Source: Halodurantibacterium flavum (GTDB lineage: Bacteria > Pseudomonadota > Alphaproteobacteria > Rhodobacterales > Rhodobacteraceae). From it: a stretch of 64,000 nt of DNA. The stretch lies in the NCBI RefSeq assembly GCF_042681825.1, contig NZ_JBHUGH010000009.1, positions 1-64,000 on the forward strand, in the 5' to 3' direction. Position numbers and translations under genes: made by a program. Position 1 is the first letter of the stretch, and each line of letters begins with the position of its first letter. Positions 17,002-25,817 of the stretch are shown one piece after another. The notes under the pieces were generated by a model that ran no database searches, was not told the origin of the DNA, and saw only the letters and a list, made by a program, of their open reading frames with translations.

Positions 17002-17988
17002 CTAGCCGCGCAGGCGCAACTCGATCGAGGCGGGCGTCATCCCCCCGACCCCCGGCAGATGGGCAAGGACGACCCCGTCCAGAAGGATGCGGGTAAGACC
17101 TTCGTCTTCCTGCAATTCCAGCAGCGGCTCCTGCCCCAGGGCCTGATGCGCGACGACGATCCGGTCGAAATCGGGCATGAAGTCCTGAATGACCGCAGGC
17201 GCGCCGTTGATCCAGTCGCCCAGCACAAAGGTGTTCGCCCCGCCGCCGCCCGTCACGGTATCGCCCCCGCCGATCACGAAAAGGTCGTCGCCCGACCCGC
17301 CGTTCAGATAGTCGCCTTCGTCGATATCCTGCCCGTCCTCATCCAGCACGATCCCGATCAGCGTGTTGTTCCCGTGCCCGCCAAAGAGCGTATCCGCCCC
17401 TCGCCCGCCCGACAGCACATCGTCGCCAGAGCCGCCATGCAGCGCATCGTCGCCCAATCCGCCGAACAGCCAGTCATTTCCGCCACCGCCATAGAGCGTG
17501 TCGTCGCCCGCACCGCCGAACAGGATGTCGTCCCCTTCCTGCCCGGCCAGGTAGTCGTCGCCCGCGCCCCCGGACAAGAGATCGTCGCCATCGCCCCCCG
17601 CCAGCCAGTCGTCGCCCGGCCCGCCGAACAGAAGGTCGCGTCCCTCGCCACCAAAGAGGCTGTCATTCCCGTCCCCGCCAAAGAGCATATCATCGCCCGC
17701 ATAGCCGCCGATCTGGTCGTCACCCGCCCCGCCAAGGATCAGGTCATCGCCGTCGCCGCCCACCAGAATATCGCCGCCATCGCCCCCGATCAGCAGGTCG
17801 CCCTGCGGAGTTTCGGGTTCGTCAGGCACGTCGGAGGCGTCCCCTTCATCGGGTTCGGTCGCGGTAGCGGGGGTGACAGAGGTGCCGAGCGCCCCCAGAA
17901 ACAGAATACTCATTACACCAAACAGCGAAAACACGGCGCCACTCTTACCCCCGCATCGCCGCAACTGGCGACCCTGTAAGGTTACCAT
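17002..17988 (-). CDS. RTX-type calcium-binding repeat protein
   Basis: From the ATG at 17988 this encodes 328 residues; a GTG at 18006 would add six. A hydrophobic segment lies near the N terminus (SGAVFSLFGVMSILFLGALG), then an acidic Pro-rich linker, then about sixteen unbroken RTX nonapeptides of the GGxGxDxxx type, covering roughly 144 residues. Units can be read as IGGDGGDIL, VGGDGDDLI, LGGAGDDQI and so on. The C-terminal domain (FVLGDWINGAPAVIQDF to the end) resembles the region after the repeats in secreted RTX proteins. Calcium should fold the repeats outside the cell. Whether export is by a type I system or through the N-terminal hydrophobic segment is unclear; no transporter is nearby. 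Confidence 0.88.
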   Translation of the reverse strand: MVTLQGRQLRRCGGKSGAVFSLFGVMSILFLGALGTSVTPATATEPDEGDASDVPDEPETPQGDLLIGGDGGDILVGGDGDDLILGGAGDDQIGGYAGDDMLFGGDGNDSLFGGEGRDLLFGGPGDDWLAGGDGDDLLSGGAGDDYLAGQEGDDILFGGAGDDTLYGGGGNDWLFGGLGDDALHGGSGDDVLSGGRGADTLFGGHGNNTLIGIVLDEDGQDIDEGDYLNGGSGDDLFVIGGGDTVTGGGGANTFVLGDWINGAPAVIQDFMPDFDRIVVAHQALGQEPLLELQEDEGLTRILLDGVVLAHLPGVGGMTPASIELRLRG

Positions 17989-18016
17989 CGGCCTGCGGCT
18001 TGCCACAAATGTTCTG

Positions 18017-18031
18017 TTAACTCTTCGTTAA
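18017..18031 (-). promoter_or_regulatory. Candidate CtrA binding site (TTAA-N7-TTAA)
   Basis: The two TTAA half-sites at 18017-18020 and 18028-18031 are separated by exactly 7 bases, and both extend to GTTAAC. This matches the full CtrA box TTAA-N7-TTAAC of alphaproteobacteria. It lies 29 bases upstream of the chosen RTX start and about 200 bases from rpsO. Such a match is rare by chance in DNA this GC-rich. Binding is inferred. Confidence 0.55.
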
Positions 18032-18228
18032 CGCATCACGCGCCCGGAGGCCCGGCGGGGCCGCTGCGCCCGCTCCACCCCCGCTTCGCGCCCGTCGAAA
18101 CAGGCTTTCATTTCCTCCTGATTTGCCTTATACGCGCGCATCCGCGCTTCACTGCGGATATCTCCACGGGCCCTGCTGGACGACATCCCGGCTTGCGCCA
18201 TTCACCCTTCATCAAAAAGGAGACCCCG

Positions 18229-18498
18229 ATGTCGATCACAGTCGAAGAAAAAGCCCGCGTCATGAAAGAATACGCGACCAAGGAAGGCGACACCGGTTCG
18301 CCCGAAGTTCAGGTCGCCATCCTGTCGTCGCGCATCGCGACCCTGACCGAGCATTTCAAGACCCACAAGAAGGACAACCATTCCCGCCGTGGGCTTCTCA
18401 AGCTGGTGGCACAGCGCCGCAAGCTGCTCGACTACCTCAAGGCCAAGGATCAGGGCCGCTATCAGGATCTGATCGCCCGCCTCGGCCTGCGCCGCTAA
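18229..18498 (+). CDS. rpsO: 30S ribosomal protein uS15
   Basis: An 89-residue uS15 starting MSITVEEKARVMKEYA, with the conserved GSPEVQVAILSSRI and HKKDNHSRRGLLKLVAQRRKLLDYL. It binds the central domain of 16S rRNA early in 30S assembly. The start has an AAAAAGGAG site. It precedes pnp, as in most proteobacteria, with a strong terminator between. Confidence 0.98.
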   Translation: MSITVEEKARVMKEYATKEGDTGSPEVQVAILSSRIATLTEHFKTHKKDNHSRRGLLKLVAQRRKLLDYLKAKDQGRYQDLIARLGLRR

Positions 18499-18509
18499 GG
18501 AACAAGGTG

Positions 18510-18537
18510 CCCCCGGGCGATGGCCCGGGGGTTCTTT
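18510..18537 (+). terminator. Terminator/attenuator between rpsO and pnp
   Basis: CCCCCGGGC (18510-18518) pairs perfectly with GCCCGGGGG (18523-18531) around a four-base GATG loop, followed by TTCTTT. The T-tract is interrupted, so partial read-through into pnp is likely. Confidence 0.85.
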
Positions 18538-18687
18538 CTATTCGGATCGGGCCCCTTGCGGGCCGGATGACCGCCTCCTCACCGGGCCCCGTGGGACAGG
18601 CAGACAGATCAAGCGGGGCCACGGGCGAAGCGCGCCCGTATGAAACCGGGTCGGGCGGAGGGTCCCCCGACCATGATAGGAAACGAG

Positions 18688-20829
18688 ATGTTCAACGTTA
18701 CGAAAAAGTCGATCGAATGGGGCGGCGAGACGCTGACCCTGGAAACGGGCAAGGTGGCCCGTCAGGCCGACGGCACCGTCATCGCCACGCTGGGCGAGAC
18801 GAGCGTCATGGCCAACGTGACTTTCGCCAAAAGCGCCAAGCCGGGGCAGGATTTCTTTCCGCTGACCGTGCATTACCAGGAAAAATACTATGCCGCGGGC
18901 AAGGTGCCCGGCGGCTTCTTCAAGCGTGAAGCCCGGCCGAGCGAGAAGGAAACGCTCACCTCGCGGCTGATCGACCGCCCGATCCGCCCGCTCTTCGTGG
19001 ACGGGTTCAAGAACGAAGTGCTCGTGATGTGCACGGTGCTGAGCCACGATCTGGTGAATGAGCCCGACATCGTCGCCATGATCGCCGCATCGGCCGCGCT
19101 GACGATTTCCGGCGTGCCCTTCATGGGCCCCGTCGGCGCCGCGCGCGTGGGCTTTGCCAACGGCGACTACGTGCTGAACCCGCAGATCGACGACATGCAG
19201 AAGCTGCGCGAAAACCCCGAGCAGCGTCTGGATCTGGTCATCGCCGGCACCAAGAACGCCGTGATGATGGTGGAATCCGAGGCCTATGAACTGACCGAGG
19301 CCGAGATGCTGGGCGCGGTCAAGTTCGGCCATGACGCCATGCAACCGGTGATCGACCTGATCATCGACCTGGCCGAGGTCGCCGCGAAGGAACCTTTCGA
19401 CTTCCAGCCGGCCGATTACTCGGATCTCTACGCCAAGGTGAAGGCCGCCGGCGAAGACCAGATGCGCGCCGCCTTCGCGATCAAGGACAAGCAGGAGCGG
19501 GTGAACGCCGTCGCCGCCGCGCGTGACGCCGTCAAGGCCACGCTGAGCGAAGAGGAACTGGCGAACGAAAACCTCGGCTCGGCGTTCAAAAAGCTCGAGT
19601 CGGCGATCCTGCGCGGCGACATCATCAATGGTGGCGCCCGGATCGACGGCCGCGACAACAAGACCGTCCGCCCGATCGTGTCCGAGGTGGGTATCCTGCC
19701 GCGCACGCATGGCTCGGCGCTCTTTACCCGCGGGGAAACGCAGGCGCTGGTCGTCACCACGCTCGGCACCGGCGAGGATGAGCAGATCATCGACGCGCTG
19801 CACGGGAATTCGCGGTCGAACTTCCTGCTGCACTACAACTTCCCCCCCTATTCGGTGGGTGAGGTGGGGCGTGTCGGCAGCCCCGGTCGTCGCGAAATCG
19901 GCCACGGCAAACTTGCCTGGCGGGCACTGCAGGCGGTTCTTCCGGCGCAGACCGATTTCCCCTACACGATCCGCGTCGTGTCCGAGATCACGGAATCGAA
20001 CGGTTCGTCCTCGATGGCCTCTGTCTGCGGCGGTTCGCTGTCGATGATGGATGCGGGCGTCCCGCTCAAGGCGCCGGTGGCAGGTGTTGCCATGGGCCTG
20101 ATCCTTGAGGATGACGGCAAATGGGCCGTGCTGACCGACATCCTGGGCGATGAGGATCACCTCGGCGACATGGACTTCAAGGTCGCGGGCACCGAGAACG
20201 GCATCACCAGCCTCCAGATGGACATCAAGGTCGCGGGCATCACGCCCGAGATCATGGAACAGGCGCTGGCACAGGCCAAGGACGGCCGGATGCACATCCT
20301 GGGCGAGATGGCCAAGGCGCTCACCGCTGGCCGGACCGAATTCTCGGCCCATGCTCCGCGGATCGAGACGCTGCAGATCCCGACCGACAAGATCCGTGAA
20401 GTGATCGGCTCGGGCGGCAAGGTGATCCGCGAGATCGTGGAAACCTCGGGCGCCAAGGTCGACATCAACGACGACGGCGTGATCAAGATCGCCTCTTCCA
20501 ACGGCGATGCCATCAAGAAGGCCTATGACATGATCTGGTCGATCGTGGCCGAGCCGGAAGAGGGCAAGATCTACACCGGCCGCGTCGTGAAGCTGGTCGA
20601 TTTCGGCGCCTTCGTGAACTTCTTCGGCAAGCGCGACGGTCTGGTTCACGTATCCCAGATCGCCAACAAGCGCCTTCAGCATCCGAACGAGATCCTGAAG
20701 GAAGGCCAGGAGGTCAAGGTCAAGCTGCTCGGCTTCGACGACCGCGGCAAGGTGCGCCTTGGCATGAAGATGGTCGATCAGGAAACCGGTGAGGAAATCA
20801 CCGAGGCCAAGACCGACGCAGAGGCCTGA
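18688..20829 (+). CDS. pnp: Polyribonucleotide nucleotidyltransferase (PNPase)
   Basis: A 713-residue phosphorolytic 3'-5' exoribonuclease that degrades mRNA and joins the RNA degradosome. Two RNase PH domains (about 10-230 and 320-550) flank an alpha-helical domain; a KH domain with VIGSGGKVIREI and an S1 domain (YTGRVVKLVDFGAFVNF) follow. I start at MFNVTKKS (18688), with AGGA upstream; an ATG five codons earlier is an alternative. The 150-base leader between the rpsO terminator and the start holds GC-rich inverted repeats (for example around 18548-18563) that could serve the known autoregulation of pnp leaders. Confidence 0.98.
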   Translation: MFNVTKKSIEWGGETLTLETGKVARQADGTVIATLGETSVMANVTFAKSAKPGQDFFPLTVHYQEKYYAAGKVPGGFFKREARPSEKETLTSRLIDRPIRPLFVDGFKNEVLVMCTVLSHDLVNEPDIVAMIAASAALTISGVPFMGPVGAARVGFANGDYVLNPQIDDMQKLRENPEQRLDLVIAGTKNAVMMVESEAYELTEAEMLGAVKFGHDAMQPVIDLIIDLAEVAAKEPFDFQPADYSDLYAKVKAAGEDQMRAAFAIKDKQERVNAVAAARDAVKATLSEEELANENLGSAFKKLESAILRGDIINGGARIDGRDNKTVRPIVSEVGILPRTHGSALFTRGETQALVVTTLGTGEDEQIIDALHGNSRSNFLLHYNFPPYSVGEVGRVGSPGRREIGHGKLAWRALQAVLPAQTDFPYTIRVVSEITESNGSSSMASVCGGSLSMMDAGVPLKAPVAGVAMGLILEDDGKWAVLTDILGDEDHLGDMDFKVAGTENGITSLQMDIKVAGITPEIMEQALAQAKDGRMHILGEMAKALTAGRTEFSAHAPRIETLQIPTDKIREVIGSGGKVIREIVETSGAKVDINDDGVIKIASSNGDAIKKAYDMIWSIVAEPEEGKIYTGRVVKLVDFGAFVNFFGKRDGLVHVSQIANKRLQHPNEILKEGQEVKVKLLGFDDRGKVRLGMKMVDQETGEEITEAKTDAEA

Positions 20830-20851
20830 GCCTTTCGGCCTGAATGACAAG

Positions 20852-20879
20852 AGCGCCCCGGTTCCGGCCGGGGCGCTTT
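20852..20879 (+). terminator. Rho-independent terminator of pnp
   Basis: AGCGCCCCGG (20852-20861) pairs with CCGGGGCGCT (20868-20877) around a six-base loop, followed by a short T run (TTTGCTTT). It separates pnp from the Zur-controlled gene. Confidence 0.85.
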
Positions 20880-20916
20880 GCTTTGCGGGGGTTGTCGCCG
20901 TCTTCCCGCTCCGTTA

Positions 20917-20933
20917 ATGTAATACTATAACAT
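20917..20933 (+). promoter_or_regulatory. Zur (zinc uptake regulator) operator
   Basis: The 15-base core at 20918-20932 is an inverted repeat with a single central base and one mismatched pair, matching the TGTTATA-n-TATAACA Zur consensus. It lies 15 bases before the ATG of the ZigA-type GTPase. A possible sigma-70 promoter, TTGTCG (20892-20897), 17 bases, TAATGT (20915-20920), would have its -10 inside the operator, which fits zinc-dependent repression. The surrounding 26 bases are the most AT-rich part of the region. Confidence 0.8.
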
Positions 20934-20947
20934 AACGGAATCGAGAC

Positions 20948-22159
20948 ATGAGCCAGCCAGACCATCGCCTGCCCGTCACGGTGCTTTCCGGATTTTTGGG
21001 CGCAGGAAAAACCACCCTTCTGAACCACGTGCTGAACAACCGCGCGGGGCGCCGCGTCGCCGTCATCGTCAACGACATGTCCGAGGTGAATATCGACGCG
21101 GATCTGGTCCGGGGCGGGGCGGAACTGTCGCGATCCGAGGAAAAGCTGGTCGAGATGACCAATGGCTGCATCTGCTGCACGCTGCGCGATGATCTCTTGT
21201 CAGAGGTGCGGCGACTCGCATCCGAGGGGCGGTTCGACTACCTGCTGATCGAGTCGACCGGTATCGCCGAACCCCTGCCGGTCGCCGCCACCTTTGCCTT
21301 TCGCAACGAGAACGGCGACAGCCTTTCCGATGTCGCGCGGCTCGACACGATGGTGACGGTCGTCGATGCGGTGAACCTTCTGGTCGATTTTTCCAGCCAT
21401 GACTTCCTGTCGGATCGCGGCGAAAGCCTTGGCGAGGCGGATGAACGCACGCTCGTCAACCTTCTGACCGAGCAGATCGAGTTCGCCGATGTCGTCATCC
21501 TCAACAAGATCGGTGATGCGGGGCCCGAACGGCGGGACGCCGCACGAAAGATCATCCGCGCGCTGAACCCCGACGCGCGCCTGATCGAGACGGACCGGTC
21601 GCAGGTCGATGCAGCGGCGATCTTTGACACGGGGCTTTTCGATTTCGACCGCGCGCATGAACACCCGCTTTGGGCCAAGGAGCTTTACGGCTTTGCGGAT
21701 CATGTGCCCGAGTCCGAGGAATACGGGATCTCTTCGTTCGTCTACCGCGCGCGGCGCCCGTTCGACCCGGCGCGTGTCCATCAGGTACTCAACGGGCCCC
21801 TTCCCGGCGTCATCCGCGCCAAGGGACATTTCTGGATCGCGACCCGCCCGAACTGGGTTGCCGAGTTCAGCCTGGCGGGCGCGATTTCCAGCGTCCAGCC
21901 GCTGGGGGGCTGGTGGGCCTCGGTCCCGCAAGAGCGCTGGCCTTCGCACCCCGATGCGCAGGCCGAGATGCGGCGCCACTGGGCCGAACCCTGGGGGGAC
22001 CGGCGGCAAGAGCTGGTCTTTATCGGCGCAGGTATGGACCGGGACGCGATCACTGCCGCGCTGGATGCGGCGCTGGTCGAAACCGGAACGTTTCAGCCCG
22101 CCGACTGGGCCGACCTTCCCGATCCGTTTCCCCAGTGGGGCAAACAGAGGGCGGCATGA
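20948..22159 (+). CDS. zigA: ZigA/ZNG1-type zinc metallochaperone GTPase (COG0523)
   Basis: A 403-residue G3E-family GTPase. Walker A is GFLGAGKTT (15-23), the metal-binding CxCC motif is C74-I-C76-C77 in NGCICCTL, and the base-recognition motif reads NKIG. A CobW C-terminal domain follows (YRARRPFDPARVHQVL to the end). The sequence resembles ZigA of Acinetobacter, made under zinc starvation to hand zinc to client proteins. A Zur operator immediately upstream supports this. Its stop overlaps the next ATG, coupling it to a DUF6525 gene. The ribosome binding site is weak. Confidence 0.93.
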   Translation: MSQPDHRLPVTVLSGFLGAGKTTLLNHVLNNRAGRRVAVIVNDMSEVNIDADLVRGGAELSRSEEKLVEMTNGCICCTLRDDLLSEVRRLASEGRFDYLLIESTGIAEPLPVAATFAFRNENGDSLSDVARLDTMVTVVDAVNLLVDFSSHDFLSDRGESLGEADERTLVNLLTEQIEFADVVILNKIGDAGPERRDAARKIIRALNPDARLIETDRSQVDAAAIFDTGLFDFDRAHEHPLWAKELYGFADHVPESEEYGISSFVYRARRPFDPARVHQVLNGPLPGVIRAKGHFWIATRPNWVAEFSLAGAISSVQPLGGWWASVPQERWPSHPDAQAEMRRHWAEPWGDRRQELVFIGAGMDRDAITAALDAALVETGTFQPADWADLPDPFPQWGKQRAA

Positions 22160-22470
22160 GGCGGAACACCAAGACCGCGCTGCCCCGGAAACGTTCGGAC
22201 GGGATGCGCGGGCACGATGCGCTGCCGCCCGAACTGCGCGCCTGGGTCCATTCGGCCGCCCTGCCGTGGAGCGCGCGTTCGGTCCTGCGAATCTGGACAC
22301 GCGCCCTGCGCGAGGCGGGCGGGGACGCCCAGGCCGCGCGGACGCTCCTCGATGCAGCCGAGGCGCGCATGATCGCCCGCGATGCCGCGACGATCTGGGG
22401 ACCGGGCTATCCGGCCCCCACAGGTGGCCAGCAAGCCGATCATCCGGGGACGTTGGCCTTGCGCAGATAG
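22156..22470 (+). CDS. DUF6525 family small protein
   Basis: A 104-residue basic protein containing DALPPELRAWVHSAALPWSARSVLRIWTRA, which I recognise as the DUF6525 type found in Rhodobacterales. The function is unknown. The ATG lies inside an ATGA overlap with the zigA stop, so it should be co-regulated by zinc through Zur. The C-terminal 10 codons overlap the 3' end of the convergent peroxiredoxin gene by 31 bases. No cysteine or clear metal site is present. Confidence 0.8.
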   Translation: MRRNTKTALPRKRSDGMRGHDALPPELRAWVHSAALPWSARSVLRIWTRALREAGGDAQAARTLLDAAEARMIARDAATIWGPGYPAPTGGQQADHPGTLALRR

Positions 22471-23093
22471 GGCAGCACGATCTCCAACTCGCCGAACCGG
22501 GCCTTGGCGTCCTCGTCATTGACCGACAGCGCGACGATGACCTTTTCCCCCTGCTTCCAGTCGGCCGGGGTCGCAAAGGGCGCACCATCGGTCAGGCGGA
22601 TCGCATCCACCGCGCGCAGGATCTCGTCAAAGTTCCGGCCCACAGACATCGGGTAGATCAGCGCCAGCCGGATCTTCTTGTCCGGCCCGATGATGAAGGT
22701 GGAACGCACCGTCGCCGTATGCTGGGGCGTCCGGTCGCCAGGCAGCGAGGCATCGGCCGGCATCATGCCATAGGCCTTGGCGATGGTCAGATCCTCATCG
22801 GCAAAGATGGGGAAGGTCACCGGCGTGCCCGCGACCTTTTCCACATCGGCCTTCCACTGCATGTGCTTTTCCAGCGGGTCGACCGATACGCCCGCCACCT
22901 TGACGCCGCGGCGTGCGAATTCGTCGGTCAGGCGGGCGACGGCGCCGAACTCGGTCGTGCAGACCGGCGTGAAATCCTTGGGGTGGCTGAACAGGATGGC
23001 ATAGCTGTCGCCGATCCAGTCGTGAAAGCTGATCCGCCCCTCGGTACTGTCGGCGGTAAAGTCCGGGGCGGTGTCGTTGAGACGCAGGGTCAT
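22440..23093 (-). CDS. 1-Cys peroxiredoxin (Prx6 class)
   Basis: A 217-residue thiol peroxidase that reduces peroxides. The peroxidatic cysteine is C45 in DFTPVCTTEFG, and the long C-terminal extension typical of the Prx6/1-Cys class is present. I start at MTLRLNDTAP (23093), preceded by AAGGAGGG; an upstream in-frame ATG at 23147 lacks family similarity. The gene is divergent from the aldehyde dehydrogenase gene. Confidence 0.94.
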   Translation of the reverse strand: MTLRLNDTAPDFTADSTEGRISFHDWIGDSYAILFSHPKDFTPVCTTEFGAVARLTDEFARRGVKVAGVSVDPLEKHMQWKADVEKVAGTPVTFPIFADEDLTIAKAYGMMPADASLPGDRTPQHTATVRSTFIIGPDKKIRLALIYPMSVGRNFDEILRAVDAIRLTDGAPFATPADWKQGEKVIVALSVNDEDAKARFGELEIVLPYLRKANVPG

Positions 23094-23217
23094 GATCCCT
23101 CCTTCTGAAAGCGGGCGTTCGTTCATCACATAGGAAACTCGCAGCATATGTTCACCCCTCCCCGTTGCCTATCCTCAAAGGCGATGCCATCGTGGCACGA
23201 ATCCAGCGGAGGACGGC

Positions 23218-24666
23218 ATGATCGCGAAACGTGAATTCTACATCGACGGCGCATGGGTTGCCCCGGAGCGGGCCCGCGACCTGGAGGTGATTGACCCCTC
23301 GACCGAAGAAGCCTGTGCCGTGATCTCCCTCGGGGATCAGGCCGATACCGATGCCGCAGTGGCCGCCGCCCGGCGCGCGCTGCCCGCATGGATGGAAACG
23401 CCGCCGGCCGAACGCCTCGCGCTCGTCAAGCGTATCCTTGAGGTCTATGAAGCCCGGGCCGAGGATATGGCGCAGGCCATCAGCCTTGAAATGGGCGCGC
23501 CGATCGACATGGCCCGCGCCAGTCAGGTGACTGCGGGAAGCTGGCACATCACGAACTTCATCACCGCCTTCGACAAGATCGAGTTCGTGGCCCCCTTAGG
23601 CCCCCACGCACCCGAGGACCGGATCATCAAGGAAGCCGTGGGCGTCTGCGCGATGATCACGCCCTGGAACTGGCCGATGAACCAGGTCACGCTTAAGACC
23701 ATTCCCGCCCTGCTGGCCGGCTGCACGATGGTTCTGAAACCCTCCGAGATCGCGCCGCTCTCCTCGATCGTCTATGCGGAGATCCTGCATGAGGCGGGCG
23801 TTCCCAAAGGGGTCTTCAACCTCGTGAACGGGGACGGCGCTGGTGTGGGGACACAGCTTTCGACCCATCCGGATGTGGATATGGTCAGCTTTACCGGTTC
23901 GACCCGGGCGGGTATCGCGATTTCCAAGGCAGCGGCCGATACGCTGAAACGGGTTCATCTGGAGCTGGGCGGCAAGGGCGCGAACCTCGTTTTTGCCGAT
24001 GCAGATGCCGATGCCGTCCGCCGGGGGGCCGCCCATTGCTTCAACAATTCGGGGCAAAGCTGCAACGCCCCTACGCGGATGCTGGTGCAGCGCGACGTCT
24101 ATGAGGATGCCGTGGCGACCGCGCGCGAGGTCGCCGAAAAGACGCGCGTCGCCTCGGCGCATGAGGCGGGCAAGCATCTCGGGCCCGTGGTCTCGCAGGG
24201 GCAGTTCGACAAGATCCAAGACCTGATCCAGAAGGGCATGAACGAAGGCGCGCGTCTTGTCGCAGGCGGTCTCGGGCGGCCCGAAGGGCTGAACCGCGGC
24301 TATTTCGTGCGCCCCACGGTATTTGCCGACGTGTCGAACGACATGACCATCGCGCGCGAAGAGATCTTTGGCCCGGTCCTGTCCATCATCCCCTTCGAGA
24401 CCGAGGAAGAGGCTGTGCGCATCGCCAACGACACGGTCTATGGCCTGACGAACTATGTCCAGAGCCAGGACGGCGCCCGCCGCAACCGGCTGGCCCACAA
24501 GCTGCGCGCCGGCATGATCGAGATGAACGGTCAGTCGCGTGGAGCCGGCAGCCCCTTTGGCGGGATGAAGCTGTCGGGCAACGGCCGCGAAGGCGGTGTC
24601 TGGGGCATCGAGGACTTTCTGGAGGTCAAGGCCGTCTCGGGCTGGGCGAACGATCAGGCCGGCTAA
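23218..24666 (+). CDS. Aldehyde dehydrogenase family protein
   Basis: A 482-residue NAD(P)-dependent aldehyde dehydrogenase. The catalytic glutamate lies in LELGGKGAN (near 248) and the nucleophilic cysteine in NNSGQSCNAPTR (near 282); FTGSTRAG is the cofactor loop. The length is full. A GGAGGACGGC site precedes the ATG. Substrate specificity cannot be read from the sequence. It overlaps the end of the convergent rluA gene by 4 bases. Confidence 0.93.
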   Translation: MIAKREFYIDGAWVAPERARDLEVIDPSTEEACAVISLGDQADTDAAVAAARRALPAWMETPPAERLALVKRILEVYEARAEDMAQAISLEMGAPIDMARASQVTAGSWHITNFITAFDKIEFVAPLGPHAPEDRIIKEAVGVCAMITPWNWPMNQVTLKTIPALLAGCTMVLKPSEIAPLSSIVYAEILHEAGVPKGVFNLVNGDGAGVGTQLSTHPDVDMVSFTGSTRAGIAISKAAADTLKRVHLELGGKGANLVFADADADAVRRGAAHCFNNSGQSCNAPTRMLVQRDVYEDAVATAREVAEKTRVASAHEAGKHLGPVVSQGQFDKIQDLIQKGMNEGARLVAGGLGRPEGLNRGYFVRPTVFADVSNDMTIAREEIFGPVLSIIPFETEEEAVRIANDTVYGLTNYVQSQDGARRNRLAHKLRAGMIEMNGQSRGAGSPFGGMKLSGNGREGGVWGIEDFLEVKAVSGWANDQAG

Positions 24667-25313
24667 AAGGGGGCGGGGGCGGAAAAGCTCTGCCCCTTGC
24701 CGCCGTCGGGGTGGCGAAACCGCAGGCTTTCGGCATGAAGCATCAGGCGCGGAAAGTCGCGCGCCGCCCCTTGGGCATAAAGCGTGTCGCCCAGGATCGG
24801 GTGGCCAAGTTCCATCATATGGACCCGCAACTGATGGCTGCGGCCGGTCAGGGGCATCAGCCGCACCCGCGTCGTGCCGCCCTCAAACCGCACGACACGC
24901 CAGTCCGTCTGCGCGGGGCGCCCCGTTTCATGGTTGACGTGCTGCCGGGGACGGTTGGGCCAGTCCACGATCAGGGGCAGGTCCACCCGCCCGGTCTTTG
25001 GCGCAAGCTCACCCCAGAGGCGCGCCATGTAAACCTTCTTGACCGTCCGCGCCTCGAATTGCTGGCCCAGATTGCGCTGCGCGGCCGGCGTCAGGGCAAA
25101 GACCATCACGCCTGAGGTATCCAGGTCCAGCCGATGCACCAGAAGCACCTCGGGGAACGCCAGACGCAGGCGCTCGATCAGGCAGTCGGCCCGGTCCTCG
25201 CCCCGGCCCGGAACCGACAGCAGCCCCGCAGGCTTTTCCACAACCAGAATCGCGTGATCGTGGAAGAGGATGCACGGCGGATCGGACGGCGGATTATAGG
25301 CAAATTCGTTCAT
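24663..25313 (-). CDS. rluA: RluA family pseudouridine synthase
   Basis: A 216-residue pseudouridine synthase of the RluA type, which in E. coli modifies 23S rRNA U746 and tRNA U32. The catalytic aspartate is D63 in HRLDLDTSG, and TGRSHQLRVHM is the conserved C-terminal motif. There is no S4 domain, which agrees with RluA rather than RluC/D. It lies about 50 bases beyond the end of the methionine sulfoxide reductase gene on the same strand. The exact RNA target is inferred from the family. Confidence 0.9.
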   Translation of the reverse strand: MNEFAYNPPSDPPCILFHDHAILVVEKPAGLLSVPGRGEDRADCLIERLRLAFPEVLLVHRLDLDTSGVMVFALTPAAQRNLGQQFEARTVKKVYMARLWGELAPKTGRVDLPLIVDWPNRPRQHVNHETGRPAQTDWRVVRFEGGTTRVRLMPLTGRSHQLRVHMMELGHPILGDTLYAQGAARDFPRLMLHAESLRFRHPDGGKGQSFSAPAPF

Positions 25314-25361
25314 GCGCGCGGCATAGCCGATTGCGACACCGACGGCCAGCGCGGGCTGACC

Positions 25362-25817
25362 CTAGTCGGCTTGGGCAAAGACCTCGGCCAGGATGGCAGA
25401 CAGCGCCGTCGCATCCGTCTCGGTAAAGGCGTCGGGCTGGTCGCTGTCGATGTCGAACACGCCGAGCAGACGCCCCGCCCCGTTCCAGACCGGCAGGACG
25501 AGTTCCGAGCGGGTCGAGGAGGCGCAGGCGATGTGACCCGGAAAGGCATCGACATCGGGGACAAGCTGCACCTTGCCGGTGCGTGCCGCCGCCCCGCAGA
25601 CCCCGCGCGAGAACGGGATCACAAGGCAGCCATGCCCGCCCTGATAAGGACCGATCTTGAGAAGTTCGGGCGCCACGACACGGTAGAACCCGGTCCAGTC
25701 GAACCGCGCATCCGCATGATGCACCTCGCAGGCGACCGTGGCCATCAGGGCGACCGTATCGGTTTCCCCTTCGCACAGCGACCGGATGCGGGCGGCAAGA
25801 TCGGTATAGTCAAGCAT
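25362..25817 (-). CDS. msrC: Free methionine-(R)-sulfoxide reductase (GAF domain)
   Basis: A 151-residue GAF-domain protein resembling E. coli YebR/fRMsr. All three redox cysteines are kept: C64 in GHGCLVIP, C74 in RGVCGAA and C98 in GHIACAS, along with the ligand-pocket stretch FDWTGFYR and the DIDSD motif. It reduces the R epimer of free methionine sulfoxide using thioredoxin. Its ATG shares a base with the stop of hspQ (TGATG), so the two are translationally coupled. Confidence 0.9.
   Translation of the reverse strand: MLDYTDLAARIRSLCEGETDTVALMATVACEVHHADARFDWTGFYRVVAPELLKIGPYQGGHGCLVIPFSRGVCGAAARTGKVQLVPDVDAFPGHIACASSTRSELVLPVWNGAGRLLGVFDIDSDQPDAFTETDATALSAILAEVFAQAD

Noticed and set aside
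18538..20850. A 770-residue open frame antisense to pnp
   Set aside because: Composition is His/Asp-rich without family motifs, while the plus strand encodes a full, unmistakable PNPase.
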